From positions 124,001 to 188,000 of the forward strand of contig JAIUPO010000001.1 of assembly GCA_020160805.1 (NCBI GenBank): 64,000 nucleotides of DNA. Reading direction: 5' to 3'. Each line of letters begins with the position of its first letter. Position 1 is the first letter of the stretch. Positions 56,930 through 64,000 of the stretch are shown here, one piece after another. The DNA is from Actinomycetota bacterium (GTDB taxonomy: Bacteria; Actinomycetota; Actinomycetes; Actinomycetales; Dermatophilaceae). The position numbers and the translations under genes were made by a program. The notes beneath the pieces are model-generated. The model was not told the DNA's origin, searched no databases, and saw only the letters and a program-made list of their open reading frames with translations.

Positions 56930-57017
56930 CGGCCGCCCAGGCACGGGTCCCCGCGACCGGTCAGCAGGCCATGCCCGCGGACGCGCCGGCACTGCCTCCG
57001 GGCTGTTGACCGCAGCC

Positions 57018-57584
57018 CTATCCGGCGCTCGCGCCGGCCGCCTCGAGGATGACGTCGAGGGCCGGGAGCAAGGTCGCGGCCATCTCGTCATACGCCTCCC
57101 TCGGCAGGCCATAGGGATCGGGGATATCGCTGGGCACAACGCTGGGGCGGTGCATCGCCGCCGTGCGAACCGCAGCACGCCAGGCGTCCGGGTCGGCGCC
57201 GGGCGCAGCGCTGGTCCACCGGAGCAAGTCCGCGAACTCCCCGACGGTGAAGGTGCGTTTGAGCGCCGACGGGGCCTCCGCCAGGATGATCTGGCGGTGG
57301 TCCCGGGTGGCCGCGAGGATGAGGTCTGCAGCCTCATAGTGGGCGCGAACGGCATACCTCGGCTCGTGGTCGTCGACGGTGATGCCATGCCGCTGGGCGA
57401 GGTCCCGAATGGGCGGCGGCACCTCCAGACCGCGATACCACCCCGTCCCGGAACTGGTGACGACGAAGGCCTCCGGGGCGAGTTGGCTCAGGCGCTGGCG
57501 CAGATAGGAGGCCGCGAAAGCGGACCGGCAAATATTTCCGGTACAGACGACGTGGATGGCGAAGGGCTTAGATGAATCGGTCAC
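57018..57584 (-). CDS. Low molecular weight protein-tyrosine phosphatase-like protein
   Basis: 188 residues. The P-loop CTGNICRS near residues 14-21 matches C-x5-R-S, and a DIPDPYG segment near residue 160 supplies the acid catalyst region. The spacing between them is larger than in small LMW-PTPs. Relatives dephosphorylate tyrosine on regulatory proteins or sugar-polymer enzymes. The substrate here is unknown. It lies between kgd and a cupin gene, both spaced as separate units. Confidence 0.8.
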   Translation of the reverse strand: MTDSSKPFAIHVVCTGNICRSAFAASYLRQRLSQLAPEAFVVTSSGTGWYRGLEVPPPIRDLAQRHGITVDDHEPRYAVRAHYEAADLILAATRDHRQIILAEAPSALKRTFTVGEFADLLRWTSAAPGADPDAWRAAVRTAAMHRPSVVPSDIPDPYGLPREAYDEMAATLLPALDVILEAAGASAG

Positions 57585-57619
57585 GGATCAATCCCTCACT
57601 CGGCTGCCCAGAGCTCCCG

Positions 57620-57985
57620 TCAGCGGGCGTAATCATCATGAAGGCGCTGGATGTCGGATTCGTCGAATGAGCCATAGGCGATTTCGAGGATGCGGCCGAT
57701 ATTGTCAGAGGTGTTTCCCACGCGGTGAAGAGCGCCGAGCGGAATCCAAAACGAATCTCCCGGCTCGGCGATGACCGTCTCATCGCCGATGGTCACCTCC
57801 AATGGACCATCGAGCACGCGCCAGAACTCGGCGCGGTGGGTGTGCGTCTGCAGGGAGAGGCGAGCCCCGGGGACGATCGTGAGGATCTTGACCGTCGTCT
57901 GTTCGTTCAGCGTCAGCTGTTCGAAACCGCCCCAGGGCCGTTCTTCGACGAACATCTCAGGACGAGGATCGGGGATCGGGGACAT
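57620..57985 (-). CDS. Cupin, mannose-6-phosphate isomerase type II-like
   Basis: 121 residues of a single cupin domain. EERPWGGFEQLTLNE, followed by LSLQTHTHRAEFWRVLDG and PGDSFWIPLGALHRVGN, is the metal-binding C-terminal half of phosphomannose isomerase/GDP-mannose pyrophosphorylase type proteins. No pyrophosphorylase domain is fused. The ATG at 57985 follows GAAGGAAA closely and was preferred to upstream in-frame codons. It may act on sugar phosphates for polysaccharide synthesis, but a stand-alone role is unproven. Confidence 0.7.
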   Translation of the reverse strand: MSPIPDPRPEMFVEERPWGGFEQLTLNEQTTVKILTIVPGARLSLQTHTHRAEFWRVLDGPLEVTIGDETVIAEPGDSFWIPLGALHRVGNTSDNIGRILEIAYGSFDESDIQRLHDDYAR

Positions 57986-58058
57986 GATTTCCTTCGACGG
58001 CTGCACGGGTCTCGACACTGCTGGCAGGCATCCCACCCCACGTCGAACAGGGATTATC

Positions 58059-59252
58059 CTAACGGCCGCCCAAGCGTGAGTCCTCTTGGTGCGTGGCGGC
58101 CACCGCAGCCGCGACGGCCGGCGCGACGCGATCGTCGAAGACACTCGGCACGATCATGGCGGCCGTGGGATCGCTGACCAAGGAGGCGATCGCGCGCGCG
58201 GCCGCCAGCTTCATGGCCTCGGTGATTTCCCCGGCCCCGCAATCGAGCGCGCCGCGGAAAATCCCCGGAAAGGCCAGCACATTGTTGATTTGGTTCGGAT
58301 AGTCGGAGCGGCCGGTCGCGACCACCGCGGCGTGCCGAGCGGCGATTTCCGGATGCACCTCAGGAGTCGGATTCGCCAAGGCGAAAATCGTCGCCTCGGG
58401 CGACATGCTGGCCACCTGGTCTTCGGGCACGGTGCCACCGCTGACCCCGATGAAGACATCCGCACCCACCAGCGCGTCGGCCAGTGGGCCATCGAGTCCG
58501 CGCGGATTACTCGTGGCGACCAGACGGGCCTTGTGCCCGCCGAGACCCACGCGCCCAGGGCCGAGGATGCCTTGGGAGTCACACACGACGAGGTCGTCGA
58601 TGCCGACGGCGAGCAGGAGTTTGGCGACGGCCACACCCGCTGCGCCCGCGCCGCTGATCACCACCCGCATGTGGGTCACCTCGCGGCCGAGAACCCGTGC
58701 CGCGTTCAGCAGGCCAGCGAGCACGACAATGGCTGTTCCGTGCTGATCGTCGTGAAAGACCGGAATATCGAGGCGTCGGTTCAGGCGCTCCTCAATCTCG
58801 AAACAGCGTGGCGCCGAAATGTCCTCAAGATTGATCCCGCCGAAACTCGGGGCGAGACGAATGATGGTGTCGACTATTTCCTCGACGGTGCCCGACTCAA
58901 TGCACAACGGGATGGCATCAACCCCGCCGAATTGTTTGAAGAGGACAGCCTTTCCCTCCATGACCGGCATCGCCGCCAATGGCCCGATATTGCCAAGCCC
59001 AAGCACCGCTGTCCCGTCACTGATGATCGCGACCGTATTGGCGCGGGCGGTATAGCGCGCCGCCAGCGTGGAATCCTTGGCGATGGCTTCGCTGACCTTC
59101 GCGACGCCGGGGGTATAGAGCAGCGCCAAATCGTCGCGGTCGAGGAGGGGCTTGGTCGCGACGATCGCGACCTTGCCGCCCTCGTGAGCCCGGAAGATCG
59201 GGTCGTCGGACAGATCTGCGGTCTCGGCGCTCGATGGCTCACCGCTCGGCAT
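58059..59252 (-). CDS. NAD(P)-dependent malic enzyme
   Basis: 397 residues, the short malic enzyme form. The N-terminal part includes LALLYTPGVAKVSEAI (Tyr in the active site). The central DDQHGTAIV and the Rossmann motif VVISGAGAAGVAVA follow, with the conserved lysine region GGHKARLVA, SGGTVPEDQVA and ANPTPEVHPE. It converts malate to pyruvate, linking the TCA cycle at Kgd with pyruvate. The ATG at 59252 is preceded by CAGGAG. It is divergent from sodX. Confidence 0.92.
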   Translation of the reverse strand: MPSGEPSSAETADLSDDPIFRAHEGGKVAIVATKPLLDRDDLALLYTPGVAKVSEAIAKDSTLAARYTARANTVAIISDGTAVLGLGNIGPLAAMPVMEGKAVLFKQFGGVDAIPLCIESGTVEEIVDTIIRLAPSFGGINLEDISAPRCFEIEERLNRRLDIPVFHDDQHGTAIVVLAGLLNAARVLGREVTHMRVVISGAGAAGVAVAKLLLAVGIDDLVVCDSQGILGPGRVGLGGHKARLVATSNPRGLDGPLADALVGADVFIGVSGGTVPEDQVASMSPEATIFALANPTPEVHPEIAARHAAVVATGRSDYPNQINNVLAFPGIFRGALDCGAGEITEAMKLAAARAIASLVSDPTAAMIVPSVFDDRVAPAVAAAVAATHQEDSRLGGR

Positions 59253-59359
59253 GAGAATCGCTCCTGGTCTGGCACCCGGTCGGCGGGTGCTCGGTTGAGT
59301 CGGGCTGGCCGGGTGTGGCCCACTCGGGCGGACGGCGGTGACCGTAACGTTGGAGCATC

Positions 59360-59716
59360 GTGTCACACCTGCCCCGAGGCTTCACCGTGGTTCGCGTCAC
59401 GGGATCGTCCATGGAACCCACTCTGCGCGAAGGCGATCTGCTGCTCGCTCGCGCTGGCGCTCGTCCGCGCGCCGGCCGCATCGCGGTCGTCCGTCTGCCC
59501 CCCGATTCCGACGGTATGCCGCGGCCCCTGTCGGTCAAGCGCGTCACCGGACCGGACCCGTCGGACCCGTCCCGGTGGTGGGTGGAGCGAGACAATCCTC
59601 GTGAGGGCGTGGACAGTTGGCTGGTTGGATCGCTGGCCGCCCGTGACATCCTCGGAACGGTGCTGTGGCGCCTCTGGCCACGCCCTGGTCCCCTGCCGAA
59701 GGCGCCCGCGGCGTAG
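59360..59716 (+). CDS. sodX: Nickel superoxide dismutase maturation protease
   Basis: 118 residues, an S26-type (signal-peptidase-like) serine protease. The serine lies in RVTGSSMEPTLREGDLLL (SSMEPTL) and the lysine in LSVKRVTGP. It removes the N-terminal propeptide of SodN so that the nickel hook becomes exposed. GGAG lies four bases before the GTG at 59360. It is 61 bases upstream of sodN and presumably co-transcribed. Confidence 0.9.
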   Translation: MSHLPRGFTVVRVTGSSMEPTLREGDLLLARAGARPRAGRIAVVRLPPDSDGMPRPLSVKRVTGPDPSDPSRWWVERDNPREGVDSWLVGSLAARDILGTVLWRLWPRPGPLPKAPAA

Positions 59717-59777
59717 GTTGGTCTTGTACGGCAGGGTGCGCCCTGCATACCCGCGAAAAGAGCAGAAAGGTTCACCG

Positions 59778-60176
59778 ATGTTCCGCACCCGCTTCACCCC
59801 CGTCGCGGTCAGCGCTCACTGCGACCTGCCGTGTGGCGTTTATGACCCCGCCCAGGCCCGCATTGAGGCCGAGTCGATCAAGGCCGTATGCAAGAAGGTC
59901 GCCGACAACGACGATGCCGACTTCCGGGTCCGCGCCGCCATCATCAAGGAGCAGCGCTCTGAGCTGGTCAAGCACCACCTGTGGGTGCTGTGGACCGACT
60001 ACTTCAAGCCGCCGCACTTCGAGAAGTTCCCCGAACTGCATACCCTCGTTAACGAGGCCACCAAGCTCGCGGGTGCATCCGGCACCAAGGGCAGCTTCGA
60101 TGAGTCGGTCGCCGACGACCTGCTCGCCAAGATTGATCGGATCGCCGAGATCTTCGCGGAGACCAAGAAGGCCTGA
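59778..60176 (+). CDS. sodN: Nickel-type superoxide dismutase
   Basis: 132 residues. HCDLPCGVY at residues 14-22 is the nickel hook, in which His1 and both cysteines bind the metal after removal of the first 13 residues. This is within the usual range for the propeptide (often 14-20). The four-helix remainder is conserved. The cytoplasmic enzyme dismutates superoxide. AGAAAGG lies a few bases upstream of the ATG. A hairpin terminator follows. Confidence 0.95.
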   Translation: MFRTRFTPVAVSAHCDLPCGVYDPAQARIEAESIKAVCKKVADNDDADFRVRAAIIKEQRSELVKHHLWVLWTDYFKPPHFEKFPELHTLVNEATKLAGASGTKGSFDESVADDLLAKIDRIAEIFAETKKA

Positions 60177-60196
60177 TCCGCAAGACCCGGTATGCC

Positions 60197-60230
60197 GCGC
60201 CCGCTCACCCCAATCGGGGCGAGCGGGCGC
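60197..60230. terminator. Bidirectional terminator between sodN and the HD gene
   Basis: GCGCCCGCTC (60197-60206) pairs with GAGCGGGCGC (60221-60230), extended by an inner CCCC/GGGG. The stop codon of the HD gene lies in the left arm at 60205-60207, so both transcripts end in the same hairpin. Confidence 0.7.
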
Positions 60231-61482
60231 TGCGTTCGGTGACCCGCGTCAGCGCATCGACGACCGCCGGGTCGTACTCATAGCCGAGCCCTAAATGGAT
60301 CCGCTCGAGGGCCGGCCCGCGGGCCGTGCGTCGCCCCTGGGTCAGGTCGTCATACGCATTGGCGACACGCAGAATGCGCGCGGTGATCGGCAGGACGGCG
60401 CCGAACTCGCGCACCTCCCGATATTGCGCCGCGCTGCCGATGATGGCCTCGACAACCTCATCGGAGGCACCCGCCTGCCGGGCCAAGAAGATGGTCTGGC
60501 GGTTCACATGGGCCTGCTCGGCGGGCGCGGCAAGGATGGTCGCGCCGTCGGGGATGGGTTCGTTGAGCGTCACCTGGCCGACGTCGTGCAGTAGCCCGGC
60601 ATCAAAGAGCACCTGCAGATCGCCCGGGCTGAGGCCGAGTTCTTCGCCGATCGTCTTAGCGAGGCGCGCCACCCGGCCCGCGTGTCCCTTGGCCGTATGC
60701 CCCGTCTCATCCGTCAGGCGGGAGAGAGCCAGCACGAGTTGGCGCTGGGTCGCCTCGATGCGTCCGGCACGCCGCAGCCCATAGAGCGCGATCGCGATCG
60801 GCCAGATGAACAGGGGTATGGCGATCGGCCCGATGATCGGCGTCGTCACCGCGATCAATGCCCCGCCATTGGTCATCATCGCCCCGATAGCCCCGGAACG
60901 GGCCAGGTCGAGGCGGATCAGGGTGAGCACTGGCACGTGCAGGGTGCGCACCCGGCCAAAGGTCCAGAGCACCAAATCCACCAGGACACCCACCAGGGCT
61001 ACCCCGATCAGCCAGAAGGCGGCCACCAGGGTGGTCACCTCGGGTCTGGAGACAATGGTCAACACCGAGCCATCGCCGACATCCCAGCGGGCGATCGCCG
61101 CCGCACACGACAGCCCCACATAGCGGCAGACGTGATCGAAGACATCTGCTGGGCGGCCCGTGAGCGCGGACAGCATCCCGCCAACGGTCATGGGCACCGC
61201 GAGCAGCAGCACACACAGGCCCCAACTCATCGGCGGGCTACCCGAGATGGCGGGGGTGAGCACCATACCCATCCCGGCGGCGGTGGTGATGGGCGCCATC
61301 TGACGACCGATCTGGTTCACGACGACCAATTGGCCGACCGCGACCACGAGGATGGCGGTGACAATCGCCGGCTGCGCCGTAGGACCTAGATCGCCGCCAT
61401 CGGCGACGACGCGAGCGATGGCGGCCAGCGTTACGCACCATCCCAATCCGATGATCAGGCCCCGCCTGCCCCGCAGACTCAT
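60205..61482 (-). CDS. Membrane-anchored HD (HD-GYP-like) phosphohydrolase
   Basis: 425 residues. The N-terminal half has about six transmembrane helices. The C-terminal HD domain has HAGRVARLAKTIGEELG, LLHDVGQVTLNE (HD dyad), AHVNRQT and NAYDDLT, the H-HD-H-D skeleton of HD-GYP enzymes. The GYP signature is replaced (IGSAAQYREVREFG), so cyclic-di-GMP hydrolysis is uncertain. The ATG at 61482 overlaps the stop of the paralogous upstream gene. It may read a membrane signal through its N-terminal half. Confidence 0.75.
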   Translation of the reverse strand: MSLRGRRGLIIGLGWCVTLAAIARVVADGGDLGPTAQPAIVTAILVVAVGQLVVVNQIGRQMAPITTAAGMGMVLTPAISGSPPMSWGLCVLLLAVPMTVGGMLSALTGRPADVFDHVCRYVGLSCAAAIARWDVGDGSVLTIVSRPEVTTLVAAFWLIGVALVGVLVDLVLWTFGRVRTLHVPVLTLIRLDLARSGAIGAMMTNGGALIAVTTPIIGPIAIPLFIWPIAIALYGLRRAGRIEATQRQLVLALSRLTDETGHTAKGHAGRVARLAKTIGEELGLSPGDLQVLFDAGLLHDVGQVTLNEPIPDGATILAAPAEQAHVNRQTIFLARQAGASDEVVEAIIGSAAQYREVREFGAVLPITARILRVANAYDDLTQGRRTARGPALERIHLGLGYEYDPAVVDALTRVTERSARSPRLG

Positions 61483-62777
61483 GCGCGATGCCGCCCGACC
61501 ATAGGTGGCAGCGGATCGATCCGATCCACCACCCGGCGTAGTGCAACCAGGATGATGCTGTCGAGGTCGCTGCGACCGGCAATCGCGTCGTAGGCGGCAT
61601 ACCGGTCCCCGATGAGCGGGTCCCGGCGGGCCACAACATACGCCTCCGCCACCGAGATGACCCGCCCGGCGGTCGCCGTCGATGTCGAGGCGCCATCGCG
61701 GCGATGTTCGAGGATCGGCAGGATGCCTTGGAGGAAGTCGACTTCTGTCAGCGCCCGCGCAGGGCGGGGCGCCGGCTCCACACCGCGTGGTGTCGACAGG
61801 CTGTCCAAGCGATACAAGGCACCGGCCAACGCGAGGTCCTCCGAGCGCGACGGGCCGAGGTCGATCTCTTCCGCGAGCCATTCCGCAAGACGGGCGACAT
61901 CCGCGGAATGCGCGGCCGCGCCAGGAAAGCGGGCGTCGATCGCGGCATTGAGCGTGTCCACGACCCGCACCTGCATCAGATCTTCAGCACGTTCGTGGCC
62001 AAGCGCCCACCGCGCGGCGACCAGGCACGGCAGCAACAGGACGATCGATCCCGGACCGCCGCCGGCGATCTGCCAGACCGTGACAATGAGGATCGACAGG
62101 CTGCCCGTTGCCAGATACGTCAACCCGCTGCGCAAGATGAGCGCGCGGAACTGATCTGCGAGAGCCACCGCACGCGAGGCCCATTGCACCAACGAGATCA
62201 ACCAGGCGTTAACGACCAGTTGCAGGAGATTGGCTAGCAACAGAGCCCATCCGATGTGCACGACCACGGGGGCGCCCGCCGCTGCTCCCTCGACAAGGAC
62301 CGGGCCCCGCAGCGACCAATACGCGAGGAGGCCCGCCATTCCGACGACCACCGACATCGCGGCATTGAAAACCACCCGGATCGGCGCCTGACGTCCCGCT
62401 TGCGCGAGGGCATGCGCTGCCGCAAGCAGCGGCAGACCAGCAGCCACGCCGAGCGGGACGGCGGCGAGCGTCAAGGCAGCGAGCATGGAAATATGCACGC
62501 GCCGCGAGGACGTCGACGGTGATCGCGCCGGAAGATTGCCGGCGGCTGCTACCAGGATGAGGACCCCCAAACCGGTCCAATCCGTCACCGGGCCGGCAAT
62601 CGGACGCAGAGCCAGATAGGACGCTATGGCCAGGAGCACCGTGCCCGCGACCACAAAGCGGGTGCTGACGGCATACCGATGCTCGGGGCGAGCGATCCGG
62701 CGATAGATCCCGAGGGGGGAGGGTTGCCCCTCGGCGCGTTCAGGTGTCAGCGGGAACCCTGGATGTCCCAATCCCAC
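61479..62777 (-). CDS. Paralogous membrane protein with a degenerate HD domain
   Basis: 432 residues with the same plan as its downstream neighbour: about seven or eight membrane helices, then an HD-like domain. In the aligned segment HSADVARLAEWLAEEIDLG is kept, but the catalytic HD dyad has become YRLDSLST, so it is probably inactive and may be a regulatory partner. Its stop overlaps the start of the active paralogue. The start at 62777 overlaps the secreted-protein gene by 31 bases; no better in-frame start exists. Confidence 0.65.
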   Translation of the reverse strand: MGLGHPGFPLTPERAEGQPSPLGIYRRIARPEHRYAVSTRFVVAGTVLLAIASYLALRPIAGPVTDWTGLGVLILVAAAGNLPARSPSTSSRRVHISMLAALTLAAVPLGVAAGLPLLAAAHALAQAGRQAPIRVVFNAAMSVVVGMAGLLAYWSLRGPVLVEGAAAGAPVVVHIGWALLLANLLQLVVNAWLISLVQWASRAVALADQFRALILRSGLTYLATGSLSILIVTVWQIAGGGPGSIVLLLPCLVAARWALGHERAEDLMQVRVVDTLNAAIDARFPGAAAHSADVARLAEWLAEEIDLGPSRSEDLALAGALYRLDSLSTPRGVEPAPRPARALTEVDFLQGILPILEHRRDGASTSTATAGRVISVAEAYVVARRDPLIGDRYAAYDAIAGRSDLDSIILVALRRVVDRIDPLPPMVGRHRA

Positions 62778-62977
62778 ACGCGCGGGCCCTTGCCAATCTC
62801 GGACGTTCCCGGGTTCCCTGGTCCTTGACCCGCAGGCCCGGCAGTGCCGTTGGCGCTGGTGCCGGGATTGCCGTTATTGCCACCACTGCCCTCGTCGCCA
62901 GCATGGGCGGTCGATATCGGGACGAGAAGAGCGACACTCAGACTCGCCGCAACACACACACGTCGGGGGAAGGACAT
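62747..62977 (-). CDS. Small secreted glycine/asparagine-rich protein
   Basis: 76 residues. A signal peptide is clear: MSFPRRVCVAASLSVALLV with cleavage expected after STAHA. The mature part is rich in Gly, Asn and Pro (GDEGSGGNNGNPGTSANGTA) and ends with charged WDWDIQGSR. GGAG lies six bases before the ATG, giving good support. It overlaps the downstream membrane protein gene by 31 bases, suggesting coupled translation. No known family. Confidence 0.65.
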   Translation of the reverse strand: MSFPRRVCVAASLSVALLVPISTAHAGDEGSGGNNGNPGTSANGTAGPAGQGPGNPGTSEIGKGPRVWDWDIQGSR

Positions 62978-63176
62978 TTTCGGCTCCGGAGGGCAACGGC
63001 TCGGCCCGCGCCAAGCAGCATCGTTGCGCCAAGTCTCCCACGCAGACGCGAAATGCGGAATGCCGCTGGATTGGCCGACCGGCAGGTGTCCTGCCCTGCG
63101 ACGGAACTATGGGAGACTGGATGGTGGTGGTCCCGCCGGTCGGCTGGGACGGCAATCCCCAAACATTGGAGTCATC

Positions 63177-63251
63177 ATGAGCAAGCGTGCACGCAAGCGT
63201 CGTGACCGGAAGAAGAAGGGCGCCAACCACGGCCGCAAGCCGAACGCCTGA
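63177..63251 (+). CDS. Ribosomal protein bL37
   Basis: 24 residues: MSKRARKRRDRKKKGANHGR followed by KPNA, very basic, matching the small bL37 protein first seen in mycobacterial ribosomes. It is too short for most gene callers. TTGGAG lies six bases before the ATG. It converges on the rsrA-sigR pair across a strong terminator, the usual neighbourhood of this gene in actinobacteria. It presumably binds 23S rRNA. Confidence 0.85.
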   Translation: MSKRARKRRDRKKKGANHGRKPNA

Positions 63252-63275
63252 GCTCAACCGCTCGCACGAAAGCAC

Positions 63276-63305
63276 GAAGGCCGCCCCCGTCTGGGGGCGG
63301 CCTTC
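63276..63305. terminator. Bidirectional terminator between bL37 and rsrA
   Basis: GAAGGCCGCCCCC (63276-63288) and GGGGGCGGCCTTC (63293-63305) pair perfectly over 13 bases with a four-base loop, between the converging bL37 and rsrA genes. Confidence 0.8.
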
Positions 63306-63330
63306 GCACATTCGGCTGGGGTATGCCGCG

Positions 63331-63594
63331 TCAGTCGACGTAACGGATCTCGACGGCGGTGATCCGCTGGACGATCAATCCGCGCAGGTGGGCCGGGGCG
63401 CTCTCCTGGGCGCAGGAGCGTTTGACCATGCCTTTAACCATCGTGTCGATGTCGTACTGCTGCAGGCACGCCGCGCAGTGCGCCAGGTGCGCCGCGATCT
63501 TGCCGCGCTCGCTGTCCGGCAATTCGCCGTCGAGATATTCGAAGACTCGGTGCAAGGCCTCGGAGCAGTCCGCCTCGTTGATCTCCTGGCTCAC
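63331..63594 (-). CDS. rsrA: Anti-sigma factor RsrA (zinc-binding)
   Basis: 87 residues. HLAHCAAC carries the HxxxCxxC zinc motif, and another cysteine near the N-terminus (NEADCSEAL) completes the redox switch of thiol-sensing anti-sigma factors. It holds SigR inactive until disulfide stress ejects the zinc. The start codon GTG overlaps the stop of sigR (GTGA at 63591-63594), so the two are coupled. With mrx1 it points to a thiol-stress response, a link inferred from known SigR systems. Confidence 0.92.
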   Translation of the reverse strand: MSQEINEADCSEALHRVFEYLDGELPDSERGKIAAHLAHCAACLQQYDIDTMVKGMVKRSCAQESAPAHLRGLIVQRITAVEIRYVD

Positions 63595-64000
63595 TCCTGC
63601 TCACCGCCATCCGCACCCCGGAAGCCGCGCTCCACGGCATACTCCGAAAGCAGTTCACGCAACTGGCGACGGCCGCGGTGCAGCCGCGACATCACAGTGC
63701 CGATCGGCGTGCCCATGATCTCGGCGATCTCTTTGTAGGCGTAGCCCTCGACATCGGCGAAGTAGACCGCGAGACGAAACTCCTCGGGCAACTCTTGGAG
63801 AGCGCGTTTGACCTCGCTATCGGGCAGGTGCTCCAGCGCCTCGATCTCGGCGCTGCGCAGGCCGCGGGAGCTGTGCGATTCGGCGCGGGCGAGCTGATAG
63901 TCCTCGATCTCAGCCGCATCGGACTGCAACGGCTCGCGCTGCTTCTTGCGATAGCTGTTGATATAGGTGTTGGTCAGGATGCGGTACATCCAGGCCTTGA
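63591..64000 (-). CDS. sigR: ECF sigma factor SigR (3' part, truncated by the window end)
   Basis: About 136 codons are present; the N-terminal region lies beyond the window. The visible part starts within [20 protein letters not shown] (end of region 2) and continues through region 4 ([19 protein letters not shown], then [20 protein letters not shown]). It matches the SigR/SigH group that controls thioredoxin, mycothiol and protein quality genes on thiol oxidation. It overlaps its anti-sigma gene rsrA by four bases. Confidence 0.92.
   Translation of the reverse strand, partial: KAWMYRILTNTYINSYRKKQREPLQSDAAEIEDYQLARAESHSSRGLRSAEIEALEHLPDSEVKRALQELPEEFRLAVYFADVEGYAYKEIAEIMGTPIGTVMSRLHRGRRQLRELLSEYAVERGFRGADGGEQE

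Overview
The window looks like a chromosomal segment of a high-GC actinobacterium. The evidence is strong GC bias at third codon positions, many GTG starts, a WhiB7-type regulator with an AT-hook, mycoredoxin next to UvrD2, NucS, an E2-E1 fused 2-oxoglutarate decarboxylase (Kgd), Ni-type SodN with SodX, a SigR-RsrA pair and a 24-residue bL37 ribosomal protein. The gene order argS-lysA-hom-thrC-thrB-rho-rpmE-prfA-prmC-tsaC-glyA-wecA-atpI-atpBEFHAGD-atpC-DUF2550 follows the conserved actinobacterial order. The genus cannot be named from the sequence alone; an Intrasporangiaceae/Dermatophilaceae-like bacterium is a guess. No insertion sequence, prophage, CRISPR array or plasmid gene is visible. 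Most of the window is core genome.

Layout. 0.2-2.3 kb: a YtrA-type GntR repressor with its ABC exporter. 2.3-7 kb: serA, a DedA-like membrane protein, an SDR and an alkaline-phosphatase-superfamily enzyme. 7-7.8 kb: whiB7 with an upstream ORF and a terminator attenuator in its leader. 7.8-14.5 kb: uvrD2/mrx1, a small-molecule kinase-like protein, nudC, a tandem-fused 3-hydroxyacyl-CoA dehydrogenase and a decayed MmcQ gene. 14.6-18.4 kb: an ABC-2 exporter divergent from a LuxR-type two-component system. 18.4-23 kb: nucS, a histidine phosphatase, ethylmalonyl-CoA mutase, a STAS protein and the cobalamin adenosyltransferase that can supply the mutase cofactor. 23-33 kb: DUF2550 and the ATP synthase operon, with an unusual break between atpD and atpC, then wecA. 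33-48 kb: glyA, tsaC, a frameshifted lipoprotein, prmC, prfA, rpmE, rho and the aspartate-family operon. 48.2 kb: tRNA-Arg(CCG) with a duplicated 3' end. 48.5-56.9 kb: paired CNNM-type transporters, another ABC exporter, kgd. 57-64 kb: an LMW phosphatase, a cupin, malic enzyme, sodX-sodN, a tandem pair of HD-domain membrane proteins, a small secreted protein, bL37, rsrA and a truncated sigR.

The less ordinary content lies between the genes. (1) The octamer GTATGCCG/CGGCATAC occurs roughly 60 times by eye, far above the two or three expected, in genes and spacers and on both strands. (2) At least seven intergenic palindromic elements (about 5.4, 12.3, 17.65, 23.95, 35.95, 39.1 and 48.4 kb) each have different arms but fall into recognisable families. 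One of them lengthens the reading frame of a histidine kinase. (3) The whiB7 leader has a clear uORF-attenuator architecture.
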